A stretch of DNA of 64,000 nt, taken from assembly GCF_031846185.1 (NCBI RefSeq), contig NZ_JAVRIF010000001.1:434001-498000 (forward strand), read 5' to 3'. The position numbers and the translations under genes were made by a program. This stretch comes from Thalassotalea_H castellviae. Lineage in GTDB: Bacteria; Pseudomonadota; Gammaproteobacteria; Enterobacterales; Alteromonadaceae. The notes beneath the pieces are model-generated. The model saw only the letters and a program-made list of their open reading frames with translations, did no database searches and was not told where the DNA came from. Of this stretch, positions 55,983 to 64,000 are shown piece by piece (position 1 is the first letter of the stretch; each line of letters opens with the position of its first letter).

Positions 55983-57668
55983 GTGACCATAGCGTGTTTA
56001 GAAATCAATAAAAAAGATAATATCGACTTATTATTGCAACCAGTAAAAGACGATAAGTTGATCACTGAAGTTACAATCAACGAGCTTATTGAAAATTCAG
56101 AATATTCTGATTTATATGTTGATAACGGTAACATTAAAAACGCTATCGCTGAATTAAACAGCGTTTTAAAACCTCTACAAGCGAACCAATCTGGTCGCGA
56201 GATACGATATCAAGTTTTAGAAAGACGTGACGCCAAGATTTCCATTGAAATAGATAAAGATGAAATGTCTGCTACCGGTGAAATATCCACAGCGTTAGGT
56301 GGTAAACATTTATCTGCAAAAGCAATTCTTCATGCCGCACAAAAAGCCGGAGTGACTAAAGGTTTTAGTAAAGAAGAATTAGTAAAACTTGCCCAATACG
56401 CTGCAAAAGAGCCACCGGGTTCTATTGTTAAAGGCAAAATAGCACTAGGTAAAGACCCGATCAATGGTCAAGATGGCAATATAAAGTTATTGGTTGAAAG
56501 CGCGCAACAAAGAATACTTAAGCCAAAAGAAAAAGAAGATGGCTCTGTTGATATGCGTGATTTAGGCGACATAATTTGCGTAAGAGTTGGCGATCCATTA
56601 GCGAAAAAAATCCCTCCGACAGAAGGCATAAAAGGTTTTTCTGTTACCGGAACGCCATTAGAGCCGGTTCCTGGTGAAGACGTTTCATTAAATGTAGGTG
56701 AAGGCACAACCATCAGTCCTAAAAATAAAGATGTGTTAGTTTCAACCCGAGTGGGTTTACCGCGTGTTATTGATAACGGTATGGAAGTTGATGAAGTCTA
56801 TAAAATCAAAAACGTCGATGTGAGTACCGGACACATTCAATTTGAAGGGAGTGTGATCATTGATGGTGACGTTTGTGAAGGGATGAAAGTGATCGCAAGC
56901 GGTGATATTTCTGTTGCTGGTTTTGTTGAATCGGCGTATTTAGAGTCAGGCGGTGATATCACGATTGGCGGCGGCATAATCGGTAAAAAACAAGATGTTG
57001 AAGATCAAAAAATGACCGACATCATCATGAGTGTCTCCATTAAAGCGGCTGGGAAAGTTTTCGCTAAATATTGTCAATATGCTGATATTGCTTGTAAAGA
57101 AATGCGCATTGAAAATCAAATGATGCATAGCATCATAAATGTAGAAGATAAATTATGGTTAGGCACGGAAGATAAAGCAAACGGTAAATTAATTGCGGGC
57201 TTTATTAGTGCTGGGAATTCAGTTCATGCTGGCACTGTTGGGGCTACAGCGGGAAGCACAACCATTATTACTTTTGAGAAACGTTTAGAAGAAATCCAAG
57301 AAAAACTCAGCGCAATAGAAGAAAAACTAGAAGTTGAATCTAACGCGACCAATGAATTAAAAGAAGCGAGCAACAAGTTAAAAAAATTACCAAAAGATAA
57401 AGTGAACCCAGAAGTGTTAAATAAAGTCATGTCTACTTATAAACATCACGCGGAACGCATGGGAACTTTACTTAACGAAAAAGAAAGTGTCGAAGAAGAA
57501 ATAAATAATTATATGGCCAGTGTTTTTGTCGAAGCAAGTGAGCGTATTTATCAAAGTGTGCAGTTAATTATCGGTGAATATCATGATAAAACCAAAAGAG
57601 AATATGGGCCGAGTAAAATGCGCTATAAAGAAAGAAAAATAATAATAGATCCCATCGTAAATTCTTAA
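55983..57668 (+). CDS. FapA/DUF342 family polymerisation-associated protein
   Basis: The 561-residue cytosolic protein of the FapA (DUF342) family starts with GTG. The N-terminal region (about 95-190) contains PPGSIVKGKIALGKDPINGQDG. A right-handed beta-helix core (about 230-420) has GHIQFEGSVIIDGDVCEG, IASGDISVAGFVESAYLES and DITIGGGIIGKKQDV. A C-terminal coiled coil (about 435-520) precedes a basic tail. FapA-type proteins in Vibrio regulate flagellar or glucose-linked processes. No flagellar genes occur in this window. Confidence 0.85.
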   Translation: MTIACLEINKKDNIDLLLQPVKDDKLITEVTINELIENSEYSDLYVDNGNIKNAIAELNSVLKPLQANQSGREIRYQVLERRDAKISIEIDKDEMSATGEISTALGGKHLSAKAILHAAQKAGVTKGFSKEELVKLAQYAAKEPPGSIVKGKIALGKDPINGQDGNIKLLVESAQQRILKPKEKEDGSVDMRDLGDIICVRVGDPLAKKIPPTEGIKGFSVTGTPLEPVPGEDVSLNVGEGTTISPKNKDVLVSTRVGLPRVIDNGMEVDEVYKIKNVDVSTGHIQFEGSVIIDGDVCEGMKVIASGDISVAGFVESAYLESGGDITIGGGIIGKKQDVEDQKMTDIIMSVSIKAAGKVFAKYCQYADIACKEMRIENQMMHSIINVEDKLWLGTEDKANGKLIAGFISAGNSVHAGTVGATAGSTTIITFEKRLEEIQEKLSAIEEKLEVESNATNELKEASNKLKKLPKDKVNPEVLNKVMSTYKHHAERMGTLLNEKESVEEEINNYMASVFVEASERIYQSVQLIIGEYHDKTKREYGPSKMRYKERKIIIDPIVNS

Positions 57669-57683
57669 TGCGTCTTTCGATAC

Positions 57684-58457
57684 ATGTATAAATTTTTTCG
57701 TAATTTAGCACTAGTTAGCACTTCACTGTTTATACCGCATGCTTTAGCTCACCAATGTGATATAAACCTGAATTACGGTGTGATCATTGACCCTACACAT
57801 GTGCGAATAATTGATAATGGCAAAACCTATGTTCAAGTAAATGGCGCGAGCCAGTTATTCATAAACGGTAGTGAAATCCAATTATCCGCGCCTCAAAGAC
57901 AACTGATCAAAGAGTATTTTTCCGGAATACGCAGTCAAATCCCTGAAATAGTTTCTATCGCGATTGAAAGCGTCGACGTTGGGCTAAACGTAGTGAATAA
58001 AGTCATCGCAGGGATCACCGGAGAAAACAGCGCATCTCATCAGAAACTGCAGAAACAATTCGACGAATTACAATGGCGTATCCGTACCCGCTTTAATCAT
58101 AGCGACAATAGTTTTTATATCGCGCCTCAAGATTTCGATAATTTTGATGATGTGTTAGCCGGTGAGTTTGAAGAAGAAATTGAGGCTATCATTGCTAACT
58201 CAATCGGAACAATTGTTTCGGCTGTTGGAAAAGCGATGAGTAATAGTGATAGCGAAAGTAGTGAACAAAGACCTAATACCCATGTAAATAACATGGGGAA
58301 TATTAGTAAAGAACTTAAATTGAATACCAAAGTCAGTACGATTGAATCTAAGGTTTCTGCATTTTGCCAACAATTAAAAGCATTAAATATCGTTGAGCAA
58401 CAACTAAGTGACGATATTAATGCCCTTAAATCATTTAACTTAATTGATAAACATTAA
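57684..58457 (+). CDS. YggN family (DUF2884) periplasmic protein
   Basis: The 257-residue protein has a signal peptide (LALVSTSLFIPHALA, cleavage near residue 22). The DUF2884/YggN pattern follows, with QCDINLNYGVIIDPTHVRI, SQLFINGSEIQLSAPQR and a helical C-terminus. An acidic serine-rich linker lies near residue 195 (SNSDSESSEQ). The function is unknown; E. coli yggN is likewise uncharacterised. It is 15 bases from the FapA-like gene, so co-transcription is likely. Confidence 0.82.
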   Translation: MYKFFRNLALVSTSLFIPHALAHQCDINLNYGVIIDPTHVRIIDNGKTYVQVNGASQLFINGSEIQLSAPQRQLIKEYFSGIRSQIPEIVSIAIESVDVGLNVVNKVIAGITGENSASHQKLQKQFDELQWRIRTRFNHSDNSFYIAPQDFDNFDDVLAGEFEEEIEAIIANSIGTIVSAVGKAMSNSDSESSEQRPNTHVNNMGNISKELKLNTKVSTIESKVSAFCQQLKALNIVEQQLSDDINALKSFNLIDKH

Positions 58458-58499
58458 TCCTTATATCGTCACCGACTCCCCTTTTATGGTGTAATTTAT

Positions 58500-58820
58500 C
58501 TATTGCGGTGTAATTTTCTCAACCGCTTGTGCAAATTTATTTTTAAATGGCTCCGAAGACTTAGTACATTCCGTCACTTTATAAACCTTTTGTTTTTCTT
58601 CAGATAAAGTTGTCATTGTCGTTGAATTTGTTAATGTTTTTGGTAATTGAGACAATTCTTTCGCATTAATAATTTGATACAGAATCGTTTTTTGACCACC
58701 ATATAAAGTGACGAAACATTTTGTTTTAATCGTATTGTCTTGGATAGATGATTTTGCTATCCCTTGATGACTTACTATCATCAAAGTGGTACTCACCACG
58801 AAAAGTAATATTTTATTCAT
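58500..58820 (-). CDS. TapY2-like type IVa pilus-associated periplasmic protein
   Basis: The 106-residue protein has a signal peptide (LLFVVSTTLMIVSHQGIAKS). The small domain contains two cysteines, in TIKTKCFVTLYGG and KVTECTKSSEPF. Size, position one base after pilE and the gene order pilY1-pilE match the TapY2 family described from Shewanella-like pilus clusters. Its role in the pilus is unclear. It is the last gene of the operon. Confidence 0.7.
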   Translation of the reverse strand: MNKILLFVVSTTLMIVSHQGIAKSSIQDNTIKTKCFVTLYGGQKTILYQIINAKELSQLPKTLTNSTTMTTLSEEKQKVYKVTECTKSSEPFKNKFAQAVEKITPQ

Positions 58821-58821
58821 T

Positions 58822-59229
58822 TTACTGCTCCCAGCAATTACTGCTTGGTGTTTTCTTGCCCGTTTCAGTAATTGTCATTGTTTTACAATTGGTGTCTTTT
58901 GTTTGGGTGCCTTTGGCCGTAGCCGTTAATGTAAAAGTTTCACCAACAACCTTAGCATCAATACTATAAAAGCCACTCTCAGTGATATATGGATCGGCTG
59001 CTAAGCCTAATTTAGTCATATCAGCGGTATACGCGCGACTATCAACGTAAAGTTGTTCTTGTAAATTAGCAAGGCGAACTAACTCTCTTTGTCCTTCAGA
59101 TCTATTGGATTTAAGAACAAAGTCTATGTATGACGGATAGGCCACAGAAGCTAATATACCAATAATAGCGACTACTATCAGCAGCTCTACTAAGGTAAAG
59201 CCCTGTAACTTTTTTATGTTATTTTTCAT
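58822..59229 (-). CDS. pilE: Type IV minor pilin PilE
   Basis: The 135-residue pilin has the prepilin peptidase site G-FTLVE in [20 protein letters not shown], a hydrophobic N-terminal helix and a small C-terminal globular domain. It carries a disulfide-type cysteine pair, DTNCKTMTI and SSNCWEQ. It overlaps pilY1 by one base. Placement after pilY1 marks it as the minor pilin PilE rather than the major pilin. Confidence 0.9.
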   Translation of the reverse strand: MKNNIKKLQGFTLVELLIVVAIIGILASVAYPSYIDFVLKSNRSEGQRELVRLANLQEQLYVDSRAYTADMTKLGLAADPYITESGFYSIDAKVVGETFTLTATAKGTQTKDTNCKTMTITETGKKTPSSNCWEQ

Positions 59230-62200
59230 TAATTATTCTCATCAATATAAAGGTGTGTTCTCATCGTTTGTAAACTAAAACCCACAGGTACTATTTTTCG
59301 GCCAACAATAATATTGCCAACGGCTTCATCTATGGTGTTATCATCACCATCGTCTTCAGGTACGACAATTAAAGTTGGTGTCCCTAAAAATTGTTCACTG
59401 ATGTAAACTTTTCGTTCATCACCATCGGTTATACCATCAGGATTTTCTGAATCCACCCAATTATATTTTTTAGTTCCAAGTGCTAAATCAACTGCATATA
59501 ACCAGCCTTGACCACCTGGTATTTCACAAATCGCCTGATTACCAACCAATGATGGCGGCATAAAAGAAGTAAAATATGCCACGCCTTTAATAACAATAGC
59601 GGACTCGGTATTTTTTTCACCGTCTGACTTGCCAAAGTTTATATACCAACCTTGCTTCTGACTAACCGCAAGCTCTAAAGTATTTAGCTGGGTCGTGGTC
59701 ATCGTTTGACCAAATGGATTGTTTGTATAATCATACAATTGGCTCATAGTGATCGCTGTTGGCGCCGGTATTGTTGGCAGAGTTTTACTTGGAAAAGATT
59801 GTGTTTTGATATTTTCATCTTTGATCATAAAGAAACTATCTTGTGTATCTTCTCCAAGTGGATTAGATCTATCGCCACTACCTATGAGGATTGCTTCATA
59901 AGGTTTTTCTTGTTTACTGGTAATTTTAGTCGTCGCACCTTCTTCATCGGTTACCGTTGTTTCGATAGTTTCAGTGATAAAAGTTCTAACAATTGAAGGT
60001 TCGTTAAAAAAACGACGGTCAGTATCATTTGTGGTACCTCCCAACGATGCTAACTTAAATACTGTCCATGGGTTATTAGCATCTGTTGGACTTTCATCTG
60101 GCATATCGACACGCCAAAGGTTTCCTCCAGTATCTCCGGCATATAAACGATCAACCAAACCATCACCATTACTATCTAACATGCCAATACTAGAAGGGAT
60201 ACTATCAGTTATCCCAGTAAATGTTGTTGTGCCACCGCTCGGTGCTAAACTCCATTTTAACGTACCTGTTTTTGCATCTACCATATAGATAGCGCGGCCT
60301 TTAGAATCATTTCCGCCCACACCAGCAGCGTCTTTTCCTGCATCATAACCACCACCAAATATTAATACTGGCTCTGCAGTTGTTCCCGTGACATTAAGCG
60401 CAGAATAAGCAATTTTAGGTTGCGACCATGATTGGCCTAATTCGCTAAATCCTGGGGTGTTGCTATCAATTTTCCATAAAAATTTAGGAGAGGTAGGCGA
60501 TGTTATATCAAGTGCATAATACGATGAACCACCACGACGAAGTCCAAAAAAGATATATACTTTATCCGAACCATTAACAATGCCATCACCGTTTGCATCA
60601 TTAATATAAGACGTTATACGCCCGTCAATGCCATATACTTTATCCGCAGATGAATAGTTATTTCTCAGATGTTTAATATTTGGGAAAAACTCTTTCGGTA
60701 AAAAGGCCCAATTCTCAGTCACCACATCGGTATCTGTATTATCTTCAAACATATGAAGCACGCCAGCATTTGTCCCTATGACAATACGGATACTATCACC
60801 ATAATTCACCACTAAAGGTTTTGAATGTAATGGATCACCAAATACATCGTATCGCATGTCGGTGGTGGAATTATCATCATCTTCATCATCGACATCCATA
60901 CCCGCATGCCAATTTAACGTATCATCAATTTCATCTTCTAAGACATCTAGCTCTGCTGCTAAACCTGCCGCATCAGTAAAAGCTTTTTCAGCATTTGAAC
61001 GGTTAAAGGTTACTAAGCTATCTCCGTCAACCGTTAAATCGCTGTAAAGTGTTCTACTGGTCATATTTCGCAGCATATCTGCAACGCCACCTTCTGCAAC
61101 TTTATCGCCATCTTTCGAATTGGTTTTTGACCAAAAGCTGGTGACACTGTCTGAAAAATGCCCTGTATCATCATTCAACGCCGCTACACTTGACTGCCCT
61201 ACTTGCTCACCACCTATGACTTTATATTTTTTCAAATTACCTTGCCATCGTGGGCCATTTTGCGGATTAAACATGGCGTAGTAAACGGCATTTAATGTTT
61301 CTGTTCTATCAAAGTTATTTGAAGCAACAGAGGCCGAGGTTAAACTATCGTTACTCGGTTCTAATTCACCGAGTGCAGTTAAAAGTGCCGCCGTTAACTG
61401 AACACTATCCTTAGCTTTAAAGTATTGCCCTCCACCTCTTGAAGCGGTTTCTTTTAAAAGATCTGCTGCACTATCCGCACCTTTACTAAATCCTATAGTA
61501 AAGGTACTCACTTTCTGAGAGCCGTCTAAATCGACATTAACATCGTAATCATTCATCCAACCTGCTAAGCCTGCTAAATAATTACTTTTATATTTTGTGC
61601 CATTAAAATTTACTGTGCTTTCATCTACCTCACTCGTTAGCGCTTTAATTTTTGTATCCGCACCATTATCATACGTTGGCTCACCATCGGTAATTAAAAT
61701 AACATAAGCTTTACCATTACAATTACTAAACGGTGTGATGTATTTACCGCTACTTTCTATAGAAGTATCTCTTGGCGGATTATTCTTTTTATAAGAACCT
61801 CCTTGGCTCTGATCATCATCGCCAAAATCTACCGCTTTACCAGCAAAATAATTATAAGCTTCGTAAAGAGACTCACAAAGCGGTGTCCACGTTTGCGCTT
61901 TTAATTCATCATTGATGATTTTTAAAAATGCAGCTTGTTTGGTGTTATCAAGTTCATCAATACCAAAAACTATACGCCCACCATTAGGATCTGTTGATTT
62001 ATCACCATCATCATAATTAAAAATCTGCAAACCAAAATCTACCGATGGGGCTGATTTAATTACATTGGTAATACTTTCTTTCGCTTGATCTAAACGGGAT
62101 CTGGAAACTTGGGCTATATCTTCACCATGATGCCAGCGTAAATAATTGTCAGTATATAATGTCACTAAGGTACCAGACCAACTGACATTAGAATCATTGA

Positions 62201-62780
62201 CATCAGCAGTATGATAAACAGGATTTTTTTTGTCACCTTGGTTATCAACAGGATAACCAGAATCTAGTCCATCTACATTGGTAGGATCTTCATTCGTGAC
62301 GTCATCTTCACAATCAATCACTTCAATATTAGCACCATTGTTGTCAGGTAATTCTTCCCATGTTCCTGTATTACCTTTTAACGAATACTCGCGAATATGC
62401 CCAGTATAAAAACCTGTAGTAGCTAAAATATCTCGTGCCGTTTGACAGCTATTTATTTCATCTAAAAAGCGACGTGATTCACTTGGGCTATCAGGTACAG
62501 GTAAACTTACACCATCAACGCCGCCTTTAACGAAGTAGACAAACTTATCAGACAGAGAGTTTAAGCCACCAACCGCGTCATATTCAGTGTCAGGATCATA
62601 GGATGCGTTAACATTTTCTTTTGTTCCCATACTGCCGGAATTATCAAAAATAATTAATACCTGCGGGCGTTGAGCTAACTGTTTAACCGTATCACTAATA
62701 TAGAGCTCAATATCTTCTCCGATTGAAAAAAAAGACAAAGTGAGTGCAGACGTTAAAATCAGCGTTAGAATTTTCTTCAT
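59229..62780 (-). CDS. pilY1: Type IV pilus tip-associated adhesin/assembly protein PilY1
   Basis: This 1183-residue secreted protein has a signal peptide ([16 protein letters not shown]). A von Willebrand-like domain has MIDAS-type DNSGSMG at residues 46-52 and an extended N-terminal region (to about 470). The C-terminal PilY1 beta-propeller (about 630-1180) carries calcium-loop motifs [12 protein letters not shown] and DSNGDGLVD. PilY1 sits at the pilus tip and acts in adhesion, retraction control and mechanosensing. It lies 30 bases downstream of pilX in the minor-pilin operon. Confidence 0.93.
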   Translation of the reverse strand: MKKILTLILTSALTLSFFSIGEDIELYISDTVKQLAQRPQVLIIFDNSGSMGTKENVNASYDPDTEYDAVGGLNSLSDKFVYFVKGGVDGVSLPVPDSPSESRRFLDEINSCQTARDILATTGFYTGHIREYSLKGNTGTWEELPDNNGANIEVIDCEDDVTNEDPTNVDGLDSGYPVDNQGDKKNPVYHTADVNDSNVSWSGTLVTLYTDNYLRWHHGEDIAQVSRSRLDQAKESITNVIKSAPSVDFGLQIFNYDDGDKSTDPNGGRIVFGIDELDNTKQAAFLKIINDELKAQTWTPLCESLYEAYNYFAGKAVDFGDDDQSQGGSYKKNNPPRDTSIESSGKYITPFSNCNGKAYVILITDGEPTYDNGADTKIKALTSEVDESTVNFNGTKYKSNYLAGLAGWMNDYDVNVDLDGSQKVSTFTIGFSKGADSAADLLKETASRGGGQYFKAKDSVQLTAALLTALGELEPSNDSLTSASVASNNFDRTETLNAVYYAMFNPQNGPRWQGNLKKYKVIGGEQVGQSSVAALNDDTGHFSDSVTSFWSKTNSKDGDKVAEGGVADMLRNMTSRTLYSDLTVDGDSLVTFNRSNAEKAFTDAAGLAAELDVLEDEIDDTLNWHAGMDVDDEDDDNSTTDMRYDVFGDPLHSKPLVVNYGDSIRIVIGTNAGVLHMFEDNTDTDVVTENWAFLPKEFFPNIKHLRNNYSSADKVYGIDGRITSYINDANGDGIVNGSDKVYIFFGLRRGGSSYYALDITSPTSPKFLWKIDSNTPGFSELGQSWSQPKIAYSALNVTGTTAEPVLIFGGGYDAGKDAAGVGGNDSKGRAIYMVDAKTGTLKWSLAPSGGTTTFTGITDSIPSSIGMLDSNGDGLVDRLYAGDTGGNLWRVDMPDESPTDANNPWTVFKLASLGGTTNDTDRRFFNEPSIVRTFITETIETTVTDEEGATTKITSKQEKPYEAILIGSGDRSNPLGEDTQDSFFMIKDENIKTQSFPSKTLPTIPAPTAITMSQLYDYTNNPFGQTMTTTQLNTLELAVSQKQGWYINFGKSDGEKNTESAIVIKGVAYFTSFMPPSLVGNQAICEIPGGQGWLYAVDLALGTKKYNWVDSENPDGITDGDERKVYISEQFLGTPTLIVVPEDDGDDNTIDEAVGNIIVGRKIVPVGFSLQTMRTHLYIDENN

Positions 62781-62810
62781 ATTCCTATCCCCATGAATCG
62801 AATGAAAACA

Positions 62811-63317
62811 TTATTTTAGTAACTGCTGAGCCACCCCAGAGTTAACATCAATAGTATTTACATTGTTTCGACCATAATTACGATTTACTTGAACTCTTAA
62901 TACATTACAAGTAAAAACCTGAACCGAAGAGGCAGATCGAGAGTGGGGGCAATCGGCCTCTAGCCTTAAATCATTATTTGCCACATCAACACTTGCTGTG
63001 GCGCCCGTTTTTGTACCTGGTAACAATAAAGATTGATCTGTATTGGGAAAATTTGCCACCACAAGTGGTTTAGCAAACTCATTAGTTTGACCCGGAGCTA
63101 CTTGATTATAGATCACTTCATCAATTGCGCTGACTGCTTCTTGCGTGGCAACCAATTTTTCTTCACTGGCCCCTGACATTTTCATATCTGAGGTAGTATT
63201 TTGCATTAAAGCTGCAGCAACTGCGGTTAATGAAATTAAAAAGATCAAAGATACAATCAGTACCGCGCCTTGTTGTGTATCTTTTAAAATACGAATGTTA
63301 CGAATGCTATCTACCAT
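62811..63317 (-). CDS. pilX: Type IV pilus minor protein PilX
   Basis: The 168-residue pilin-like protein has GAVLIVSLIFLISLTAVAAAL as its N-terminal hydrophobic helix, preceded by a polar leader, followed by the PilX pattern TTSDMKMSGASEEK. PilX helps prime pilus assembly together with PilW and PilV. It overlaps pilW by 7 bases. Confidence 0.88.
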   Translation of the reverse strand: MVDSIRNIRILKDTQQGAVLIVSLIFLISLTAVAAALMQNTTSDMKMSGASEEKLVATQEAVSAIDEVIYNQVAPGQTNEFAKPLVVANFPNTDQSLLLPGTKTGATASVDVANNDLRLEADCPHSRSASSVQVFTCNVLRVQVNRNYGRNNVNTIDVNSGVAQQLLK

Positions 63318-64000
63318 GAATCAACCCTCGCATTAAATAAAGTGACTGTCGAACTGAATAATAACCGACGGAAATTATCATTAGGTGTAACGGACAAATC
63401 CCCTAATAAATACGTATTATCATTGGTGTAATTATTATCAGGTAAAACACTTCGAGCAAGTACAAACACTTTTACCGCCAATATATTTGAGTTTGTCGAA
63501 TTATTCCATAATGCTTCAGTCATATTATCAGCCGAAATAAAAGCATTGACGACACCATCATCGGTGGTATCCACCCCATACATAAAACGGATCATTTCAA
63601 TGCCATCTATGATAGGAGAAAAAGTCATCGAGTTCGTTAAGCGCCCTTTCATCAAAACTGGCACGCTGATCGTGCCTTGCACTTGTTCAGTGACGTAATA
63701 TACATGATGCTGATATTCCCAAATTTGGCTGTTGTCAACGCTTGGTACCGCCGAACCTCCATCAAATAACTCACCATCGCTTAAGTTGGTGATTAAATAA
63801 TAATTATCTGCTGTAATATCGGCAGGTAACACGGGCGTTGAAATAACCCGTTTTAATTGTAAGATATCTGAGCCAGCTTTCGCTGGTGCCGATGTAGCAA
63901 AACATCCCAAAGGATCATCAGTGGTAGCCGTTTCTCCCCAAAGAGTTCTAAAATGTCCTACAGCCACAGGAAATGTTCCATTGTTAATACCGTCTCCCTG
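63311..64000 (-). CDS. pilW: Type IV pilus minor protein PilW, partial at the right edge
   Basis: The C-terminal 229 residues of PilW are present. The frame is open through base 64000, so the N-terminus with the prepilin site lies outside the window. The segment SPIIDGIEMIRFMYGVDTT is characteristic of PilW. An N-terminal start inside the window is not supported: the GTG at 63967 has no ribosome-binding site and upstream codons are in frame. pilW-pilX-pilY1-pilE-tapY2 form one operon. Confidence 0.88.
   Translation of the reverse strand, partial: QGDGINNGTFPVAVGHFRTLWGETATTDDPLGCFATSAPAKAGSDILQLKRVISTPVLPADITADNYYLITNLSDGELFDGGSAVPSVDNSQIWEYQHHVYYVTEQVQGTISVPVLMKGRLTNSMTFSPIIDGIEMIRFMYGVDTTDDGVVNAFISADNMTEALWNNSTNSNILAVKVFVLARSVLPDNNYTNDNTYLLGDLSVTPNDNFRRLLFSSTVTLFNARVDSW

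Noticed and set aside
55983..57668. Part of a flagellar cluster
   Set aside because: No flagellar gene lies nearby; the neighbours are cinA, a YggN gene and the pilus operon.
63311..63967. Complete PilW starting at GTG 63967
   Set aside because: The frame stays open to the window edge and no prepilin N-terminus is present, so the gene is partial.

Overview
The window reads as a low-GC chromosome segment of a marine gammaproteobacterium of the order Alteromonadales, most like Colwellia or Thalassotalea. This judgement rests on gene content and order: ygfB-pepP-ubiH-ubiI divergent from zapA-ssrS, gcvT-gcvH-gcvP, rsmE-gshB-yqgE-ruvX, pilT-pilU divergent from yggS-proC-yggT-DUF4426-rdgB-hemW, mltF divergent from purL-tadA side genes, and a pilW-pilX-pilY1-pilE-tapY2 pilus cluster. 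No rRNA, tRNA or CRISPR array was seen. One structural RNA, 6S RNA, is clear.

Bases 1-6114 are accessory DNA. A remnant of a tandem helix-turn-helix gene (possibly TnsD/TniQ-like) with an in-frame stop is abutted by an IS3-family element (232-1464), whose right end truncates an unrecognised gene. Upstream of that, on the minus strand, lie a TPR protein, a cysteine-rich two-domain protein, and a two-gene unit made of a small acidic protein and a large PHP-domain/ABC-ATPase fusion. That unit is the best candidate here for an undescribed, defence-like system.

Bases 6196-18483 hold the glycine cleavage operon, a degenerate ImmA/IrrE-like protein, the two flavin hydroxylases of ubiquinone synthesis with pepP and ygfB, and zapA followed by an unrecognised membrane-anchored protein. 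A heptamer repeat array runs across the pepP stop codon. Bases 18484-28775 hold 6S RNA, murI, metK behind a MetJ box, and a MacB-type efflux operon divergent from an NtrC-type two-component system. A sigma-54 promoter and two tandem dyads lie in the shared intergenic region and tie these two units together.

Bases 28841-42140 are core housekeeping: tRNA hydroxylation (trhO), 16S rRNA methylation (rsmE), glutathione synthesis (gshB), yqgE, ruvX, the pilus retraction ATPases, proline synthesis, nucleotide clean-up (rdgB), hemW, tadA, an acetyltransferase and an untracked 42-residue basic protein. Bases 42355-52666 hold mltF, purL, a universal stress protein, an iodotyrosine-deiodinase-like flavoprotein with the substrate-binding E/Y/K residues intact, an RraB-like protein, a pseudouridine synthase, and a dihydrodipicolinate synthase that resembles the plant type.

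Bases 52697-64000 hold a DUF4097 beta-helix protein, cinA, a small unknown protein with a FapA/DUF342 protein behind a structured leader, a YggN protein, and the minor pilin/PilY1 operon, which runs off the right edge inside pilW. Together with pilT/pilU this points to functional type IV pili.
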